This document shows, piece by piece, positions 1 to 9,501 of a stretch of DNA of 64,000 bases (position 1 is its first letter; each line of letters starts with the position of its first letter). The notes beneath the pieces were generated by a model that saw only the letters and a program-made list of their open reading frames with translations, did no database searches and had not been told where the DNA came from. Source of the stretch: Solirubrobacter sp963724195 (GTDB taxonomy: Bacteria > Actinomycetota > Thermoleophilia > Solirubrobacterales > Solirubrobacteraceae); the NCBI GenBank assembly GCA_963724195.1, contig CAVRTQ010000022.1, positions 124,001 to 188,000 on the forward strand, read 5' to 3'. A program made the position numbers and the translations under genes.

Positions 1-739
1 CCGGCGTGCTGTACGCGGAGCGCTCCTCGTCGGCCAGGATGCCGAGGCCCGAGCCCGGGATGCAGCGGTACGCGCCGTCGGCGATCTCGTACTCGCGCGC
101 GCCCAGCAGGACGAAGTTGCCGCGCAGCAGCCAGGCGAGGAAGTCCACGGCCTCGCGGATCTCGTCGCTGTCGTAGCGCGGGCCCGCGCGGCGGGCGAGT
201 GACAGCATCGACTCCACGCGCTGGGTCATCGCGCCGAAGTCGGTGACCGTGGAGCGCACGGCGAGCAGCACCGCCTCGATGTCCGACGCCAGCTCCTGCA
301 GCTCGTGCGCGGTGAGCTTGCGCGCGAGGTCGTAATGCATGACCGACTCGCGGTGGGCCGCGTTGCGCGCGTGGCTGACGGCGCTGATCTTCCCGTCCTC
401 GCGCGTGATCCCGATGATCGGGTGCACGATCCGCGCGACGTGCTCGCCGCGCGCCTCGAGCGCCGCGCTGACGCTGTCGACGAGGAACGGCCAGTCGTCG
501 GTGTTGGTTTCCAACACGCTGCCGAGCGGCTCGTAACCGTCGGTTGACAGCGTGGGGTTGAACGCCCGCACCGCGACCGGTCTGCGGCCGCGCGCGTCCG
601 CGAACCGGTACGCCCCGAGCACCTCGGCACTGAGGTGCTCGGGCGAGATGCCGTCCGTGGACAGCCGCCGGACGTACGCCGCCGCGAAGGCGCGCGCGAT
701 CTCGCCGCCGTCGACCTCGGCGAGATCGAGCAAGCTCAT
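1..739 (-). CDS. NAD-specific glutamate dehydrogenase (large type), N-terminal part
   Basis: Open from an ATG at 737-739 and running off the left edge, so only about 246 N-terminal residues are present. The translation has the features of the very large (about 1600-residue) bacterial NAD-GDH family: a segment reading DWPFLVDSVSAAL, then RIVHPIIGITRED, then a GNFVLLGAREYEI segment. The family deaminates glutamate to 2-oxoglutarate with NAD in the cytoplasm; the catalytic domain lies beyond the window. The frame is unbroken. It begins 10 bp downstream of the pckG stop on the same strand, so the two may be co-transcribed. The family call rests on recognised N-terminal motifs only. Confidence 0.75.
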   Translation of the reverse strand, partial: MSLLDLAEVDGGEIARAFAAAYVRRLSTDGISPEHLSAEVLGAYRFADARGRRPVAVRAFNPTLSTDGYEPLGSVLETNTDDWPFLVDSVSAALEARGEHVARIVHPIIGITREDGKISAVSHARNAAHRESVMHYDLARKLTAHELQELASDIEAVLLAVRSTVTDFGAMTQRVESMLSLARRAGPRYDSDEIREAVDFLAWLLRGNFVLLGAREYEIADGAYRCIPGSGLGILADEERSAYSTP

Positions 740-749
740 CTGGAGGACG

Positions 750-2547
750 CTAGCTCAGCCGCTCTTTCAGCGCTTCGAACTGCGTCCGGATCTCCTGCGG
801 CAGCTTGTCGCCGAACTGGGCGAGGTGCTCCTGCGTCTGGTCGAGCTCGGAGCGGGCCTCGTCGAGGTCCACGCTCAGCGCGTCGGCCACGCGGCGGCGA
901 TCCAGGCCGCCGAGCTGCAGGTGCTCGGGCTCGGGGACGTAGCCGATCGGCGTCTCGAAGGCCTCGGCCTCGTCGTCGCAGCGGCGGAAGATCCAGGCCA
1001 GCACGCGCGAGTTCTCGCCGAAGCCGGGCCACAGGAACTTGCCGTCTTCGTCCTTGCGGAACCAGTTGACGTGGAAGATCTTCGGCAGCTGGGCCTTCTT
1101 GTGGTCGGCCATGTCCAGCCAGTGCTGGAAGTAGTCGGCCATGTGGTAGCCGCAGAACGGCAGCATCGCGAACGGGTCGAAGCGCAGCTCGCCGACCTTG
1201 CCGGCCGCGGCCGCGGTCTTCTCGGACGCCATCGTCGCGCCGAGGAAGACGCCGTGCTCCCAGCCGAAGGCCTCGCGCACGAGCGGGGCGCCGCTCGACC
1301 GCCGGCCACCGAACAGGAACGCGTCGATCGGCACGCCCTTGGGGTCCTCCCACTCCTCCGCGATGCTCGGGCACTGGCCCGCGGGCGTCGTGAAGCGGGC
1401 GTTCGGGTGCGCGGCCGGGCCGTCGCCCGACTTCCGGCGTCCAGTCGTTGCCCTTCCAGTCGATCAGGTGCTCGGGCGTCTCGCCGGACATGCCCTCCCA
1501 CCAGATGTCGCCGTCGTCGGTCTTGGCGCAGTTGGTGAAGATCGTGTTGCGCTCGATCGTGTCCATCGCGTTCGGGTTCGTCTTGCGCGCCGTGTTGGGC
1601 GCGACACCGAAGAACCCGTACTCGGGGTTGACGGCGTAGAGCTTGCCGTCGTCGCCGAACTTCATCCACGCGATGTCGTCGCCGATCGTCTCGACCTTCC
1701 AGTCCTCGATCGTCGGCACGAGCATGGCCAGGTTGGTCTTGCCGCACGCGCTCGGGAACGCGCCCGCCACGTACTTGACGCGGCCCTCGGGGCTCGTGAG
1801 CTTGAGGATGAGCATGTGCTCGGCGAGCCAGCCCTCGTCGCGGGCCATCACGGACGCGATCCGCAGGGCGAAGCACTTCTTGCCCAGCAGCGCGTTGCCG
1901 CCGTAGCCCGAGCCGTAGGACCAGATCTCACGCGTCTCGGGGAAGTGGACGATGTACTTCTCCTGGTTGCACGGCCACGTGCCGGAGCGGGTGCCGTCCT
2001 CGAGCGGGGAGCCCGTGGTGTGCACGCACGGCACGAAGTCGCCGCTGTCGCCGAGCGCCTCGAGCGCCCGCTTGCCCATGCGGGTCATGATCCGCATCGA
2101 CACGGCGGCGTAGGCGGAGTCCGTGAGCTGGATGCCGATCTCGGCGATCGGCGAGCCCAGCGGGCCCATGCTGAACGGGACGACGTACATCGTGCGGCCG
2201 CGCATGCTGCCCGCGAACTTGTCGTCGAGCACCTCGCGCATCTCGCCCGGGTCGCGCCAGTTGTTCGTCGGGCCCGCGTCCTCCTCGGACTGCGAGCAGA
2301 TGAACGTGCGGTCCTCGACGCGGGCGACGTCGCCCGGATCAGACCGCGCCAGGTACGAGTTCGGCCGCTTGGCCTCCGAGAGCTTCTCGAACGTTCCCGC
2401 TTCTACGAGCTCGGCGCAGAGGTTGTCGTACTCCTCCGCCGAGCCATCGCACCAGTGGATCGCGGCCGGCTGCGTCAACTCGGCCACCTCCTCCACCCAG
2501 GCGAGCAGTTTTGCGTGTTTGGTGGGAACGGAAGTCTCGATGGCCAC
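750..2547 (-). CDS. pckG: Phosphoenolpyruvate carboxykinase (GTP), one frameshift
   Basis: GTP-dependent PEPCK converts oxaloacetate to PEP in gluconeogenesis. The GTG start at 2547 gives about 600 residues, the normal family length. The kinase-1a loop with the catalytic cysteine, FPSACGKTNLAML, is near residue 265. Upstream lie the R-G-R-T-M-Y-V-V-P-F-S-M-G-P-L and Y-G-S-G-Y-G-G-N-A-L-L-G-K-K signatures of the GTP family. Near 1431 the frame breaks between DWTPE and the expected SGDGPAAHPNARF; the rest (PIDAFLFGGRR to the end) continues in the next frame. One missing CG dinucleotide repairs it. The 191 bp upstream (2548-2738) hold no gene and should contain its promoter. Confidence 0.93.
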
Positions 2548-2738
2548 TTGAGGAATCGACCTCTCTCAGGGTTTGTCAGGTCTGTACAAACCTACACGGA
2601 ATGCGAAGACCGAAATGCCGCGCCGGGACTCCGAACGCGCCAAAACGATCACTCCGCCCGCTTCAGCTTACGCGAAGCTACCCCGGAAGGCCACCATACG
2701 ATGCGCTAGGTCGCTCTGGGTGGTTTTGCCAGTGACGT

Positions 2739-3239
2739 TCAAACTTCCCGCTTGGGCACGAGCACAAGCCGCTTGAACTCCGCCACAAGCGTTCCGTCCT
2801 GGTTCAGGACACGGGTGTGGACGCGCACCGTGCCGCGGTCCGGCTTGGACCGTGACTCCTTGATTTCCAGGACCTCTGTCTCGGCAAACAACGTGTCACC
2901 GTGGAACACCGGGGCCGGGTGGCTGAGCGCCTCGGTGGCGAGGTTCGCGATCGCCTTGCCGGAGATGTCGGACACGCTCATGCCGAGCGCGAGGCTGTAG
3001 ACGTACGGGCCGACGACGACGTTCTTGCCCTGCTGGGACTGCGCTGCGTACACGTCGTTGATGTGCAGCGGGTGGTGGTTCATCGTCAGCAGGCAGAACA
3101 GGTGATCGTCGGCCTCGGTGACCGTCTTGGCCGGCCAGTGCTTGTACACCGCGCCGACCTCGAACTCCTCGAGGTAGCGGCCGTACGGGTGCGCGCCGGA
3201 GGCCTCGCGCGTCGGTCCATCGGTATCCACTGGGCTCAT
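2739..3239 (-). CDS. MaoC-like acyl-CoA hydratase/dehydratase
   Basis: A protein of 166 residues with a single hot-dog fold. The MaoC active-site region is visible as DDHLFCLLTMNHHPLHIND near residues 48-65 (catalytic Asp/His motif), followed by GKNVVVGPYVYSLALGMS. The family hydrates or dehydrates enoyl-CoA thioesters. Divergent neighbour: a malyl-CoA-lyase-like gene whose start is only 8 bp away. Together they suggest mesaconyl-CoA/beta-methylmalyl-CoA chemistry, but the exact substrate cannot be read from sequence. The ATG at 3237-3239 is preceded on its strand by a CCTCCC stretch, not an obvious ribosome site, so a downstream start is possible. Confidence 0.85.
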   Translation of the reverse strand: MSPVDTDGPTREASGAHPYGRYLEEFEVGAVYKHWPAKTVTEADDHLFCLLTMNHHPLHINDVYAAQSQQGKNVVVGPYVYSLALGMSVSDISGKAIANLATEALSHPAPVFHGDTLFAETEVLEIKESRSKPDRGTVRVHTRVLNQDGTLVAEFKRLVLVPKREV

Positions 3240-3247
3240 GGGAGGGC

Positions 3248-4312
3248 ATGATGCCCTTGATGCGCAACCCTCGCTCGCACTTCGCGCCGCTCGCCATCGG
3301 CGCGCCCGACCCGGTCCGCGAGATCCCCGTGACGCCCTCGCGGATGATCCATTTCTTCGACCCGTCGAACGAGAAGATGCGCGCCAGAGTGCCGGACATG
3401 GCGCGTTCCGCCGACGTCCTGCTCGGCAACCTCGAGGACGCCGTAGCCGCCGACAAGAAGGAAGCGGCGCGGGCCGGCCTGGTCGAGGTGGGCAAGACCG
3501 CCGATCTGGGCGGAACGCCTTTGTGGACGCGGGTGAACGCGCTCGAATCGCCCTGGGTGCTCGACGACCTTGTGACATTGGTCACAGAGATCGGCGACGT
3601 GCTCGACGTGGTGATGGTGCCGAAGGTCGAGGGCGCCTGGGACATCCACTACGTCGACCGGCTCCTGGCGCAACTGGAGGCCCGCGCGGGGTTGACGCGG
3701 CCGATCCTGGTCCACGCGATCTTGGAGACCGCGCAGGGCGTGGCCAACGTCGAGGAGATCGCCAACGCCTCGCCACGGATGCAGGGCATCTCGCTCGGCC
3801 CCGCGGACCTGGCCGCGTCGCGGCGGATGAAGACCACGCGCGTCGGCGGCGGCCACCCCGGCTACCGCGTCATCGCCGACCCGGATGGGGACGCCGATCG
3901 CCCCTCCTACCAGCAGGATCTCTGGCACTACACGATCGGGCGCATGGTCGACGCCTGCGCCGCGGCCGGCATCTTCCCCTACTACGGCCCGTTCGGGGAC
4001 ATCCGCGACGAGATCGGCTGCGAGGCCCAGTTCCGCGCCGCCTACCTGATGGGCTGCGTCGGCACCTGGTCGCTGCACCCGGTCCAGATCGGCATCGCCA
4101 AGCAGGTCTTCTCCCCCGAGGTCGACGAAGTCCTGTTCGCCAAGAAGGTGCTCGAGGCGATCCCGGACGGCTCGGGCGTGCACATGATCGACGGCAAGAT
4201 GCAGGACGACGCGACCTGGAAGCAGTCGAAGGTCATGGTCGACCTCGCCCAGATGCTCGCCAAGAAGGACCCGGAGCTCGCGGAGGCCTACGGCTTCTCC
4301 GGGCATCATTGA
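3248..4312 (+). CDS. L-malyl-CoA / beta-methylmalyl-CoA lyase-like (CitE superfamily)
   Basis: A 354-residue HpcH/HpaI-CitE TIM-barrel protein, the length of Mcl1-type lyases and longer than plain CitE. Supporting segments are FDPSNEKM near the N terminus, GNLEDAVAADKKEAAR (Mg-binding Glu-Asp), VMVPKVEGAWD, and a C-terminal TWSLHPVQIGIAKQVFSP. The expected reaction is reversible cleavage of malyl-CoA or methylmalyl-CoA to glyoxylate plus an acyl-CoA. GGAGGG lies just before the first ATG at 3248; ATG codons at 3251 and 3260 are alternative starts with better spacing. The stop overlaps a possible TTG start of the next gene (TTGA), indicating coupling. Confidence 0.85.
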   Translation: MMPLMRNPRSHFAPLAIGAPDPVREIPVTPSRMIHFFDPSNEKMRARVPDMARSADVLLGNLEDAVAADKKEAARAGLVEVGKTADLGGTPLWTRVNALESPWVLDDLVTLVTEIGDVLDVVMVPKVEGAWDIHYVDRLLAQLEARAGLTRPILVHAILETAQGVANVEEIANASPRMQGISLGPADLAASRRMKTTRVGGGHPGYRVIADPDGDADRPSYQQDLWHYTIGRMVDACAAAGIFPYYGPFGDIRDEIGCEAQFRAAYLMGCVGTWSLHPVQIGIAKQVFSPEVDEVLFAKKVLEAIPDGSGVHMIDGKMQDDATWKQSKVMVDLAQMLAKKDPELAEAYGFSGHH

Positions 4313-4317
4313 TCTGC

Positions 4318-4731
4318 GTGCGCCGCCGCAAGGACAAGGAACCCAGCCAGGAGATCGTGCCCGTCACCCCGCCCAAGCCGGAGGCGGATGACCGCGCGTG
4401 GTCGTCGCGGCGCAACATCGGGGAACGCGACGCGCGCAAGGACCTCGTGCCGTACATGGCGCTGCCCGCCGAGACCGGGCCGACGTGGGCGCCCGACCAG
4501 CTCTCGATCTGGCCGGTCGAGGGCGGGCGCTTCGGGATCGACGCGCACTACCACGGCACCACGGGCAAGGAGCGGGCGCGCCAGCAGGCGGTGCGGCTGG
4601 AGCGCGTGCACCTCGCCGTCAGCGTCCGTGACCACGAGGACGGCGCGGCGTTGCGGCTCGGCCCGCTCGCGCACAAGGCCACGTTCCTCGCGATCGAGGC
4701 CTTCCTCGGTCGCCCGATCGACGATGAGTGA
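4318..4731 (+). CDS. Hypothetical protein downstream of the malyl-CoA lyase
   Basis: About 137 residues, starting at GTG 4318 or at TTG 4309, which overlaps the preceding stop. It opens with a charged, proline-containing segment and continues with PYMALPAETGPTWAPDQ and an alpha/beta-looking C-terminal half. No family was recognised and no signal peptide or membrane segment is seen. It sits in a tight plus-strand run, overlapping the lyase on one side and the next small gene by 8 bp on the other, so it is probably translated with them. Codon use matches its neighbours. Confidence 0.6.
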   Translation: MRRRKDKEPSQEIVPVTPPKPEADDRAWSSRRNIGERDARKDLVPYMALPAETGPTWAPDQLSIWPVEGGRFGIDAHYHGTTGKERARQQAVRLERVHLAVSVRDHEDGAALRLGPLAHKATFLAIEAFLGRPIDDE

Positions 4732-5089
4732 CGCTCTACCTGAGCCTGAGCATCGGCTCCATCTCGAGCACGTCCGCGAGAACGCGATGGACGAGCCGGG
4801 CGAGATCGAGGCCTTCTACGACCGCTGTAGCGACCTGATGCGGGCGCTGCTGGAGGAGCTCGCGCGCACGCCCGACCAGCCGCGCGCCTTCCCGGTCATC
4901 GAGGACGCGATGGGCTGGCCGCGGCGCCGCATCTCATCCGTGCTCGGCGGCGTCTTCACCGTCCGCACACGCCACTTCGGCGGCCGCCGCCCCTACCACT
5001 TCCACGACGAGCGCCAGGCCGCCTCACGCCGCTGGGAGCTGTGGATGGACCCGGTGCAGGCGGAGACGATCCGACGCGCCGCGGACTAA
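4724..5089 (+). CDS. Hypothetical small protein, possible winged-helix fold
   Basis: A 121-residue soluble protein, ATG at 4724, overlapping the previous stop by 8 bp. The middle reads FPVIEDAMGWPRRRISSVLGG, which resembles a helix-turn-helix followed by a turn, and a basic RHFGGRRPYHF segment follows. This hints at DNA binding, but no family was recognised. It is the last gene of the four-gene run that starts with the malyl-CoA-lyase-like gene; 43 bp separate it from the next membrane protein. Confidence 0.55.
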   Translation: MSDALPEPEHRLHLEHVRENAMDEPGEIEAFYDRCSDLMRALLEELARTPDQPRAFPVIEDAMGWPRRRISSVLGGVFTVRTRHFGGRRPYHFHDERQAASRRWELWMDPVQAETIRRAAD

Positions 5090-5132
5090 CCGACGGTTCA
5101 GCCGCCGCTCGGCTGCGTGCACACTGTGCCTG

Positions 5133-5531
5133 GTGCCGCGCCTCCCGCTGATCCTCATCATCGCCGGCCTCTCCGCCGCGGTGTTCTCCCAGCTCGGCTC
5201 GGTCGAGGGTGTCGCGCTCGTCGTCGCCGACGAGCGCGTGTTCGGCCCGGAGTGGCTCGCGCGGATCCCGGACGTCGCAGGCGGGTTGGGGTTGTCGGCG
5301 GCGTTGTGCGGGGCGATCTGCTGGCGCTGGCCCGACCGGTTGGTCGCCGGGATCGTCGCGGTGCTGTTGGCGCTCGGAACCGCGTTCGTCGTGTGGTGGC
5401 TCGTCGCCCCGCCCTACGTCGTCTTCGACCGCGCCGGCCAGGAGGTCGGGTGGCACTGGTCCCTGTGGGTCGCCACGGCCGAGTTGGTCGTGGCGACCGT
5501 CTGTGCGGCGGCTCTAGCGCGAACCGCTTGA
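5133..5531 (+). CDS. Small integral membrane protein, unknown function
   Basis: A 132-residue protein from a GTG at 5133. Hydrophobic segments lie at about residues 5-22, 47-63, 68-90 and 108-130, giving three or four transmembrane helices with short loops. No family was recognised. It faces the amine oxidase gene across a 275-bp gap that contains a long perfect-looking hairpin at 5623-5673. Confidence 0.55.
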   Translation: MPRLPLILIIAGLSAAVFSQLGSVEGVALVVADERVFGPEWLARIPDVAGGLGLSAALCGAICWRWPDRLVAGIVAVLLALGTAFVVWWLVAPPYVVFDRAGQEVGWHWSLWVATAELVVATVCAAALARTA

Positions 5532-5622
5532 ACGGCGGGCATCGAGGCGGTGGGTGCGGTCGGAGTCGATCGCGCACCGGCCGCACACGAGCGCAAACGA
5601 CCGTTCGAGTTGGCACGTAGAA

Positions 5623-5673
5623 GGGGGTATGCCCGCTCAGTTGCCTCACAGGCGACTGAGCGGGCATACCCCC
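5623..5673. terminator. 23-bp-stem hairpin between convergent genes
   Basis: The left arm 5623-5645 and right arm 5651-5673 pair over 23 positions with one G-T wobble (5642/5654), around the 5-nt loop TCACA. The first 19 pairs, starting GGGGGTATGCCC, are perfect. There is no T-run on either strand. It sits between a plus-strand and a minus-strand gene, so a bidirectional terminator is the simplest reading; a dispersed palindromic repeat is the alternative. Confidence 0.6.
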
Positions 5674-5806
5674 GGATGTTCGTTGCCGCGAGGCGGGCTC
5701 ACCACTCCCTTACCGGAGCAGTTCGCTGATCCCACCGCGGCGCGGCGAGTCACGCGCCTTGGCGGCGCGCCGCGAATCACGCGCCGCCCGCACGCCCCCT
5801 CGCGCG

Positions 5807-6971
5807 CTACGCCACGCGCCGCAGCGGCGTCGGGACCGCGGTCGCGGCGCGGACCGCCATCGCGCTCGCCTCGACCGCGCTCTTCCACGCGACCTCCGCA
5901 AGGAGCCCCGGCGCGGCCACCCAGTCGCCCGCGAGGAACACGCCGTCCCCACGGTCGAGCGCTGGGCGGTCGCGCCAGGTCGTCCCGGGGAGGTCGAGCG
6001 CGCCGGTGCGGCCGTGCATCACCATCCGGCGGTGCCAGACGGTGCGGGTCGCGCGGTCGGGGAACGCGAGGTCGAGGAGGGCCTCGAGGCGGCGGGTCGT
6101 GCCGTCGTGGGACTCGCCGGGGCGGACGGGCATCTGCGCCTGGACGAGCTCCTGCCCTGCGGGCGCGAGGGTGCGGTCGGCGGCGGTGTAGCGCTCCACC
6201 CAGCCGCACTCGTCCAGATCCGAGACGACGAACGGGTCGCCGCGGCGGCTCTCCAGCGCGAGGTCGATGCAGACGGTGTGGCCGCTGGTCCAGGACAGTG
6301 AGGGGTCGTCGAGCAGGGCGCGGGCGTCGGATGGCTCGACCGCGACGATCGTCGGCGTCGCCGGAAGGTCGCTCACGCGCTCGCCGAACCGGAACTCCAC
6401 GCCGAGCTGCCGGGCGCGGTTCGACGAGCGCCTGCACGAGCGCGCTCCAGCCGCCGATCAGGAACCGCACGGACGGCGGCGGGCTCGCCAGCCGGCTCGT
6501 GCGCTCCCAGATGAACGCGGCGGACAGCTCGCCCGGGTCGTGGTGGAAGGTGTAGACACCGGCGAGCGCGGACAGCCACTCCGCCGTGCGCTCCCCGGCG
6601 TGGCTCGAAGCCCACGCGCGGAACGACTCGTCGTCCGGCGCGCGGCGGCCACGCAGCTTGAGCATCGAGGGGATCAGCGTGAGCGGCGGGGTGCGATGGA
6701 TCGCGCCGCCCCAGCGGAGCCGCAGCCCGGTGTACGGGATGCCCGTCGACGGCGGGAGCAGGTCCCGCTCCTTCAGCCACCCCCACAACGCGCCGTCGCT
6801 GTAGAGCACGTGCGGGCCGAGGTTCGCCCGGTAGGGCGCCTCCAGGGAGCGGGCGCGGCCGCCGGGCTCACCGTGTGCGTCGTACAGCACGACCGGCGCA
6901 CCGGCCTCGGCGCACGTGATCGCCGCGGTCAGCCCCGCGACCCCTGCGCCGACGATCGTGATCGTCTCCAT
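5807..6971 (-). CDS. FAD-dependent amine oxidase / protoporphyrinogen-oxidase-like, one frameshift
   Basis: The ATG at 6969-6971 opens with the dinucleotide-binding motif VGAGVAGLTAAI, the acidic strand end VVLYDAHGEPGGR, and further flavin-binding elements. The C-terminal FAD motif DGVFLAGDWVAAPGLLAE closes the protein, about 388 residues in all, typical of NAD(P)-binding Rossmann-type amine oxidases. The frame breaks near 6419 between LVQALVE and RARQLGVEFRF; one missing CG restores it. The substrate is unknown. It is divergent from a MocR-type regulator, with about 36-45 bp between starts, so that regulator may control it. Confidence 0.82.
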
Positions 6972-7016
6972 GCACCGCAAGCTACGCCGAAGCTGGTCGG
7001 AATTACAGTGCCAGTT

Positions 7017-8397
7017 GTGCCCGCCGCGAGAGGACCAGTTGACCCGCTCGATCGCGACGCCGACCTCCCGCTGCACGAACAGGTCGAGCGCCAGCTGCGC
7101 GAAGGGATCCAGGCCGGGCGGATCCCCGCGGGCGCGGCGCTGCCGTCCACCCGGGCGCTCGCGACCGCGCTCGGCGTCTCGCGCGGCGTCATCACCGAGG
7201 CCTACGGGCAGCTCGCGTCCGAGGGGTACCTCGCGATGCGCCAGGGCGCGCCCGTCCGCGTCGCCGCCGCGGTCCAGCAGCGCATGCGGGAGCCGGCACG
7301 CTCGCTGCACCCCACGTTCGCGTACGACCTGCGGCCCGGCGTCCCCGACCTGGCCGGCTTCCCCGCCGACGCCTGGCTGCGTTCACTGAGAGCGGCCTGG
7401 CGCCGAGCCCCGTTCGCCACCCTCGGAGAGCCCGACCCGCGCGGCCTGCCGCAACCTCCGGGAGACCCTCGCCGCCCACCTCGCCCGTTCCCGCGGCGCG
7501 GCCGCGGACCCCGAGCACCTGATCGTCTGCGGCGGGTTCCGCGCCGGGTTCGTGGAGCTGTGCCGCTTCCTGCAGCGCACGGGAGCGGACAGCGTCGCCG
7601 TGGAGGACCCGGGCTGGCATCCGGCACGGCTGGCGATCGAGCAGGCCGGCCTCGACATCGTCCCGATCCCGGTCGACGCCGACGGCCTGCGCGTCGACGC
7701 GCTGCACGACGTCCGCGCGGTGCTCGTCACCCCGGCGCACCAGTTCCCGACCGGCGTGACCTTGAGCCGCGAGCGCCGTGCCGCCCTCGTCGAGTGGGCC
7801 TCCGACCACGACGCGCTGATCATCGAGGACGACTACGACTCCGAGCTGTCCGAGCAGCGCCCCGGCGCCGTCCAGGGCCTCGCGCCGGAGCGGGTGGTGC
7901 TGCTCGGCAGCGCGAGCAAGCGCCTCGCGCCCGGGCTGCGGCTCGGCTGGATGCTCACGCCCTCGTGGCTCACGTGGCCGCTGACCACGACCCGCGCGGT
8001 AGAGGCCACGGGCGGCGACGTGATCACCCAGCTCGCGTTCACCGACTTCCTCGAACGCGGAGAGCTCGACCGCCACCTGCGCCGGATGCGCGCTCAGTAC
8101 GCGAGCCGCCGCGCGGCGCTCCTGAGCGCGTTGGCGCGACGCCTCCCGCAGCTCACCGTCCGCGAGGCGCCGCCTGCCGGCCTGTTCGTCCTCGCCGAGG
8201 GTGAGATCGACGAGCACGCCACCGTCGAGTACGCCGCGCGCCACGGCGTCGGCGTCGAACCGCTCGGCCTGCACCGCTTCGAGCCGGACGGCACCACCGG
8301 CCTCGTCCTGGGCTACGGCGCGCTCGCCGAACCCGCGCTCGACCGCGCGATCGACCTCCTGTCCAACATGCTGCCAAAGGCTCCGGATCAGGTGTAA
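7017..8397 (+). CDS. MocR/PdxR-type GntR regulator with aminotransferase-like domain, one frameshift
   Basis: The N-terminal winged helix (LHEQVERQLREGI, then PSTRALATALGVSRGVI) is followed by a fold-type-I aminotransferase domain. The PLP lysine is in GSASKRLAPGLRLGW, and the upstream EDDYDSEL segment carries the PLP-contacting Asp. Such proteins bind PLP and DNA and often control PLP or amine metabolism. The start is GTG 7017 or 7008. The frame breaks near 7452: GLP, then LRETLAAHLARSRG; adding one CG gives GLPRNLRE. It is divergent from the amine oxidase. The intergenic region carries an interrupted CTGG...CCAG dyad (6993-7014) that could be an operator, though this is weak. Confidence 0.88.
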
Positions 8398-8450
8398 ATC
8401 GTCAGACGGACGGGGAAGACCCCCGCGGAGAGTCGGGATCAGGAGAGAAC

Positions 8451-8859
8451 ATGGCCGTGACCGCAGCACCCGCACGCCCAGCCACAGAGCTGCAAGACCG
8501 CGTTGTCAAGCGTGCCGAGGTCGTCGGCGTCTGGGCCGTGGACTGCGTCTGCGCACAGCGCACGAACACCGACTGGGCCGCCGAGCTGCTCGGTGACGTC
8601 GAGCACCGCCACGAGCACGCCACGCTCGACGAGCGACGGCTACCACCTGGACTCCTTCGCCGTGGAACGCGTCGCCGCCCAGCGCGGCACGGCCTACGTG
8701 CGGCTCGTCTGCGCCGTGAGCGTCCGCCCCGCCCGGCTCTCCCCCATGCTCGCGGCGCGCACGCTCCGCGGGATGCTGGACGAGCTGATGCTCACGCCGG
8801 CCCGCGCCAAGGCGACCTGCGCGCGCCTGATCGACGTCGCGATCGTCCCCGCGATCTAG
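8451..8859 (+). CDS. Hypothetical protein, one frameshift
   Basis: About 135 residues once joined. The first frame reads from ATG 8451 through RVVKRAEVVGVWAVDC and NTDWAAELLGDVEHRHE. After a break near 8634 the second frame gives DGYHLDSFAVERV, then AYVRLVCAVSVRPARLS and an alpha-helical end. Re-inserting one CG gives DERDGYHLD. No family was recognised. It lies 53 bp after the MocR regulator on the same strand and converges with an alpha/beta hydrolase gene. Confidence 0.5.
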
Positions 8860-8903
8860 GCGATCGAACGCGGCAGCCGGCTTCGCCGGCGCCGCGCGCG
8901 CTC

Positions 8904-9491
8904 TCAGGATCTCGCGCGCGTCACGAACGCGCGCACCGCGTCGCGCAACCCGTTCACGTCGCTGCGCAGGCTGTGGTTGCCGCGCAACTTCACGATCTCG
9001 CGGTTCGGCGCCTCCGGCGGCATCCCGAACGGATCGCTCTCGCCCTGGATGATCAGCACCGGCACGGTCACGCCCTCGAGCTCCGGCAGGCGCGTCTTCT
9101 CCGGCCGCCCCGGCGGATGCAGCGGGAACGCGAGGCAGAGCACGCCCGCCGCGCCGACCGCGTCCGCGGTCCGGCAGGCCACGCGCGCGCCCGACGAGCG
9201 CCCGCCGACCAACAGCCGCAACCCGTCGACCGGCAGCGCGGCACACACGGCGGTCCACGCCGTGTCGAGCTGCGGCGCCGGCGCGGGCGACTTGCGCCCC
9301 GCCACGCGGTAGGGCTGCTCGACCAGGTACACGGACACGCCCGCCTCGTTCGCGGTCTGCGTCGCCGCCTTCAGGTCCGGCGCGCCGACCCCGCCACCGG
9401 CGCCGTGCCCGAGCACGAGCACGGTCGAAGCGCCATCGACGAGGTGGGGGTGGGCGTGCGCCGGGCCGTGCGGCGTGTCGATCTCGAGCAC
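8904..9491 (-). CDS. Alpha/beta-fold hydrolase (Abhydrolase_11-like)
   Basis: A 195-residue enzyme from a GTG at 9489-9491. The oxyanion-side motif VLVLGHGAGGG is near residue 24, the nucleophile elbow GGRSSGARV near residue 95, an acid-bearing strand reads VLIIQGESDPFG, and the catalytic histidine is in LRGNHSL near the C terminus. This matches the small dienelactone-hydrolase-like family. The substrate is unknown. The next gene upstream on the same strand ends 10 bp away, so they form a two-gene operon. Confidence 0.8.
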   Translation of the reverse strand: MLEIDTPHGPAHAHPHLVDGASTVLVLGHGAGGGVGAPDLKAATQTANEAGVSVYLVEQPYRVAGRKSPAPAPQLDTAWTAVCAALPVDGLRLLVGGRSSGARVACRTADAVGAAGVLCLAFPLHPPGRPEKTRLPELEGVTVPVLIIQGESDPFGMPPEAPNREIVKLRGNHSLRSDVNGLRDAVRAFVTRARS

Positions 9492-9501
9492 GCGCGGAAG
9501 C

